NCBI GenBank assembly: GCA_013141065.1
Contig: JABFRR010000009.1
Span: 170,777 to 234,776, forward strand
Direction: 5' to 3'
Source: Bacteriovoracaceae bacterium
GTDB lineage: Bacteria; Bdellovibrionota; Bacteriovoracia; Bacteriovoracales; Bacteriovoracaceae
Length of the DNA: 64,000 nt
In this document: piece by piece, positions 62,213 through 64,000 of the stretch
How positions within the stretch are numbered: position 1 is the first letter of the stretch
Layout of the letters: each line of letters begins with the position of its first letter
The notes under the pieces: generated by a model
Database searches by the model: none
What the model was told of the DNA's origin: nothing
The model's input: only the letters and a program-made list of their open reading frames with translations
Translations under genes and position numbers: made by a program

Positions 62213-63053
62213 CTAAGCCATCCAAATGAGATCACCGAGCGGCGGTAGTTCGTGGCGATTGTAAAATCGGTCTTTTAAATATTCACCAAAGCTAATTCCT
62301 ATTTTTCGGCAAGTACTCATCAGACCTAAGAAAATATCTGATGCCATGGCCCCTTCTAAGCTTCTAAAATATCCTCTGATTTTTCTTTGAATAACTTTTT
62401 CTCTCATTGCCAATTCAGAAGTATTATTACGCAAAGGAATAGTTGGAAATTCCAAAACCAAAAGCAGCTCATCTTCTTTTGCTCTAGTTTTTTCCATCAA
62501 TTGATTTAAAGCGAAGTAACAAGTCTTACCTAAAAAATTAAATCAAATTCATCACTCAATTCTTTCTTTTTCTTGTCATTGGGATTAATTTTATAAAGCT
62601 TTAGCTTTTCGTAATATTTCCAAAATGTTTCTCTAAAATCGGCAACAGCTTTTATAAAATCAGGATGACTTGGAGTTAACTTTTTATAATGGCGTTCTTC
62701 ATGAATCAAACAAAGACCTAAGAATTCCAGGATGCCTTTAAACTGGGAGCATCATCACAAATCAAATTTTGACCTCACTCCAAGAAAATTATCCCTAAAT
62801 GCACCAATGGCACAACCTTCTTTTATGTGTTTTATCCACGAAGTAATCTTTCCTCTCGCCCAGGGAGCATTTAGGATTTCATTGGTAAACTCATCTGGCC
62901 CATACAATCTATTTGATTGTAATTTTCTAAGTTCGCCAACGATTGCCTTATTGTTAACTTTATCATCAACATATTGTAAATCATCACAACTCTACGTTGA
63001 AAATGTTTTAAATATATTGATGTGAGGCCATGTAAAGTATTTTTGTGGAGCAA
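62213..63053 (-). pseudogene. Degenerate IS66-type transposase, C-terminal part
   Basis: Readable only by changing frame several times. The most C-terminal open piece (62213-62500) has FPTIPLRNNTSELAMREK and GLMSTCRKIGISFGEYL, the hallmark NNxSE...R block. Upstream pieces give CDDAP then QFKGILEFLGLCLIHEERHY (1-base shift between) and LRDNFLGVRSKFDL, plus a WPHINIFKTFST-like block near 63030. Stops and shifts lie near 62555, 62745 and 63000. It is a dead DDE transposase of the IS66 superfamily; N-terminal sequence is missing. No terminal repeats were identified. Confidence 0.8.
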
Positions 63054-63079
63054 ATCATTTTTAATGGCATCTTTCTCCT

Positions 63080-64000
63080 ATGAAAACTGTTGTAAAAATA
63101 GATCCAGAACTTGAATATGAAAAAGCTAAAAAATTATTGACCTAGTCAGTAAGCAAATTCTTGATCCTGACCAAGTATCCTCTCTCGATTCTTCCGTTTC
63201 AAATCTCGCAACAGTTGCCAGAGTTTTACTTGAAAGAGAAGCCCGTAGACGTGGACCACCAAAACCTAATCCCAAAAAATAAAATACCAAAAATAAAAAT
63301 AAAAAAAGCGTGAGATTTCAAGCAAACTTCCCTCTGTAAAATATCCGGATCTTGAACTTCGCGAAGAAGTAATTCGTCCAGATGTTACCCCAATCTGTCC
63401 ATGTTGTAGCTCTGAAATGAAAGAGTCTGGATTATTTGATCTTAGTGAAAAACTAGAAGTTGAACCTAAAAATATTATATTCAAAGATCAAAACGAATTA
63501 AGTTTAATTGTTCTAAGTGCTATGGTGCCATAATCAATACTCCCTCAACTCCAAGTATTGTTCAAACTTCTAACTACGGTGACAGTCTTATTATTGACGT
63601 AGTATTATCTAAGTACTGTGACCTTATTCCCATTGAAAGATATGCACAAATAGCAGTCCAGGCCGGTTTAATGGGAGATTTACCACCTCATAGCTTGATC
63701 GGTCTTACACATCACCTGGCCAATTTTTTAAGAATAGTTTACGAGAGGTTGGTTAATGAAGTTTTATCGTCAAAGGTTCTTCATGCCGATGAAACTCCCC
63801 ATAAGATGCTAGAGGGAGATGAAATTTATCATTGGTATTTATGGGGATTTTTCACTACTAAGGGTTGTTATTTTGAGGCTCATGGAACGAGATCTGGAGA
63901 TGTAGCCTTTAAAAATTTAGAAAAATCCGCTGCAGAATTTTTACTTACAGACGGATTTGCTGGTTATGGAAAAGCTGTTAAAGATTTAGAAAAAAAGAAC
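63080..64000 (+). pseudogene. Degenerate IS66-family transposase, N-terminal part, runs off the window
   Basis: ATG 63080 opens with KTVVKIDPELEYEKAKKLLT and then stops. One base on, the other frame gives KIIDLVSKQILDPDQVSS to about 63280, then a third frame has YPDLELREEVIRPDVTPICPCC (IS66 zinc finger). After another shift near 63495 the frame is open to 64000, with PIERYAQIAVQAGLMGDLPPHS, VLHADETPHKML (first catalytic Asp) and LLTDGFAGYGKAV (second). So at least three single-base shifts. It is a separate copy or type from the minus-strand remnant and may be complete beyond the window edge. Confidence 0.82.

Noticed and set aside
62732..63025. 97-codon rightward frame in the IS66 zone
   Set aside because: It is opposite the degenerate minus-strand transposase and shows no protein-like composition of its own.
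1..64000. tRNA, rRNA, CRISPR arrays and prophage genes
   Set aside because: Looked for cloverleaf-like stems with CCA, regularly spaced repeats and phage structural genes in the intergenic gaps and found none.

Overview
The window is AT-rich, gene-dense chromosomal DNA with short intergenic gaps. It fits a Gram-negative bacterium: lnt, mltG and kdsD are present, and there are many lipoproteins and signal peptides. The best guess is a Bdellovibrio-and-like organism (Bdellovibrionota, Bacteriovorax-like side). The grounds are low GC, many large secreted proteins of unknown family, several secreted hydrolases (EEP-type phosphodiesterase/nuclease, thermonuclease, subtilase), orphan receiver domains and a chemoreceptor. 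This placement is inference: no rRNA or other taxonomic marker was read.

Layout. 1-11.2 kb: a truncated receiver-domain gene, a 1455-residue lipoprotein, and an envelope group (c-type heme/barrel protein, TPR-like protein, YceI protein, mono-heme lipoprotein), then a secreted EEP-superfamily enzyme. 11.2-17.5 kb: yqeY, metG, leuS, coaD and a flavodoxin-fold quinone reductase. 17.5-19.4 kb: an IS630 element with visible inverted repeats and TA duplication has landed between two small genes that used to be adjacent. 19.4-25 kb: tcdA, then a pantothenate/CoA operon (reductoisomerase-like gene, panB, coaX), with class IV aminotransferase, yacG and an inositol-phosphatase-family gene running divergently. 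25-36.7 kb: coiled-coil and HEAT-like proteins, kdsD, lnt, a subtilase, a DksA-like protein, mltG, a large secreted protein and ruvX. 36.8-43 kb: rho, a DUF1385 membrane protein, prfA, prmC, murA and a HIT protein, all co-directional. 43-51.4 kb: lipoproteins, an ABC-F ATPase and a four-gene run (Fe/Zn-cluster protein, methyltransferase, Spx/ArsC-like protein, DTW-domain enzyme). 51.5-58.3 kb: two tandem paralogous multi-pass secreted proteins co-directional with a GreA-like protein, then a chemoreceptor. 58.5-61.7 kb: an RRM protein, thermonuclease, receiver protein and kinase-fold protein. 61.7-64 kb: decay zone with a frameshifted Rnk-like remnant and two broken IS66-type transposases, one running off the end.

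How genes work together. CoA synthesis is represented by panB, coaX, coaD and possibly the reductoisomerase-like gene acting as ketopantoate reductase. Translation and its quality are served by metG, leuS, prfA, prmC, tcdA and the DTW enzyme. Envelope building is served by murA, mltG, lnt and kdsD. The remainder is a large secreted or membrane complement of unknown function. The most interesting candidates are the IlvC-like enzyme in the pan operon, the tandem membrane paralogs with a GreA-like partner, the IS630 scar that can be reconstructed base by base, and two genes (yqeY-like and RRM) with a hairpin over or next to the ribosome binding site.
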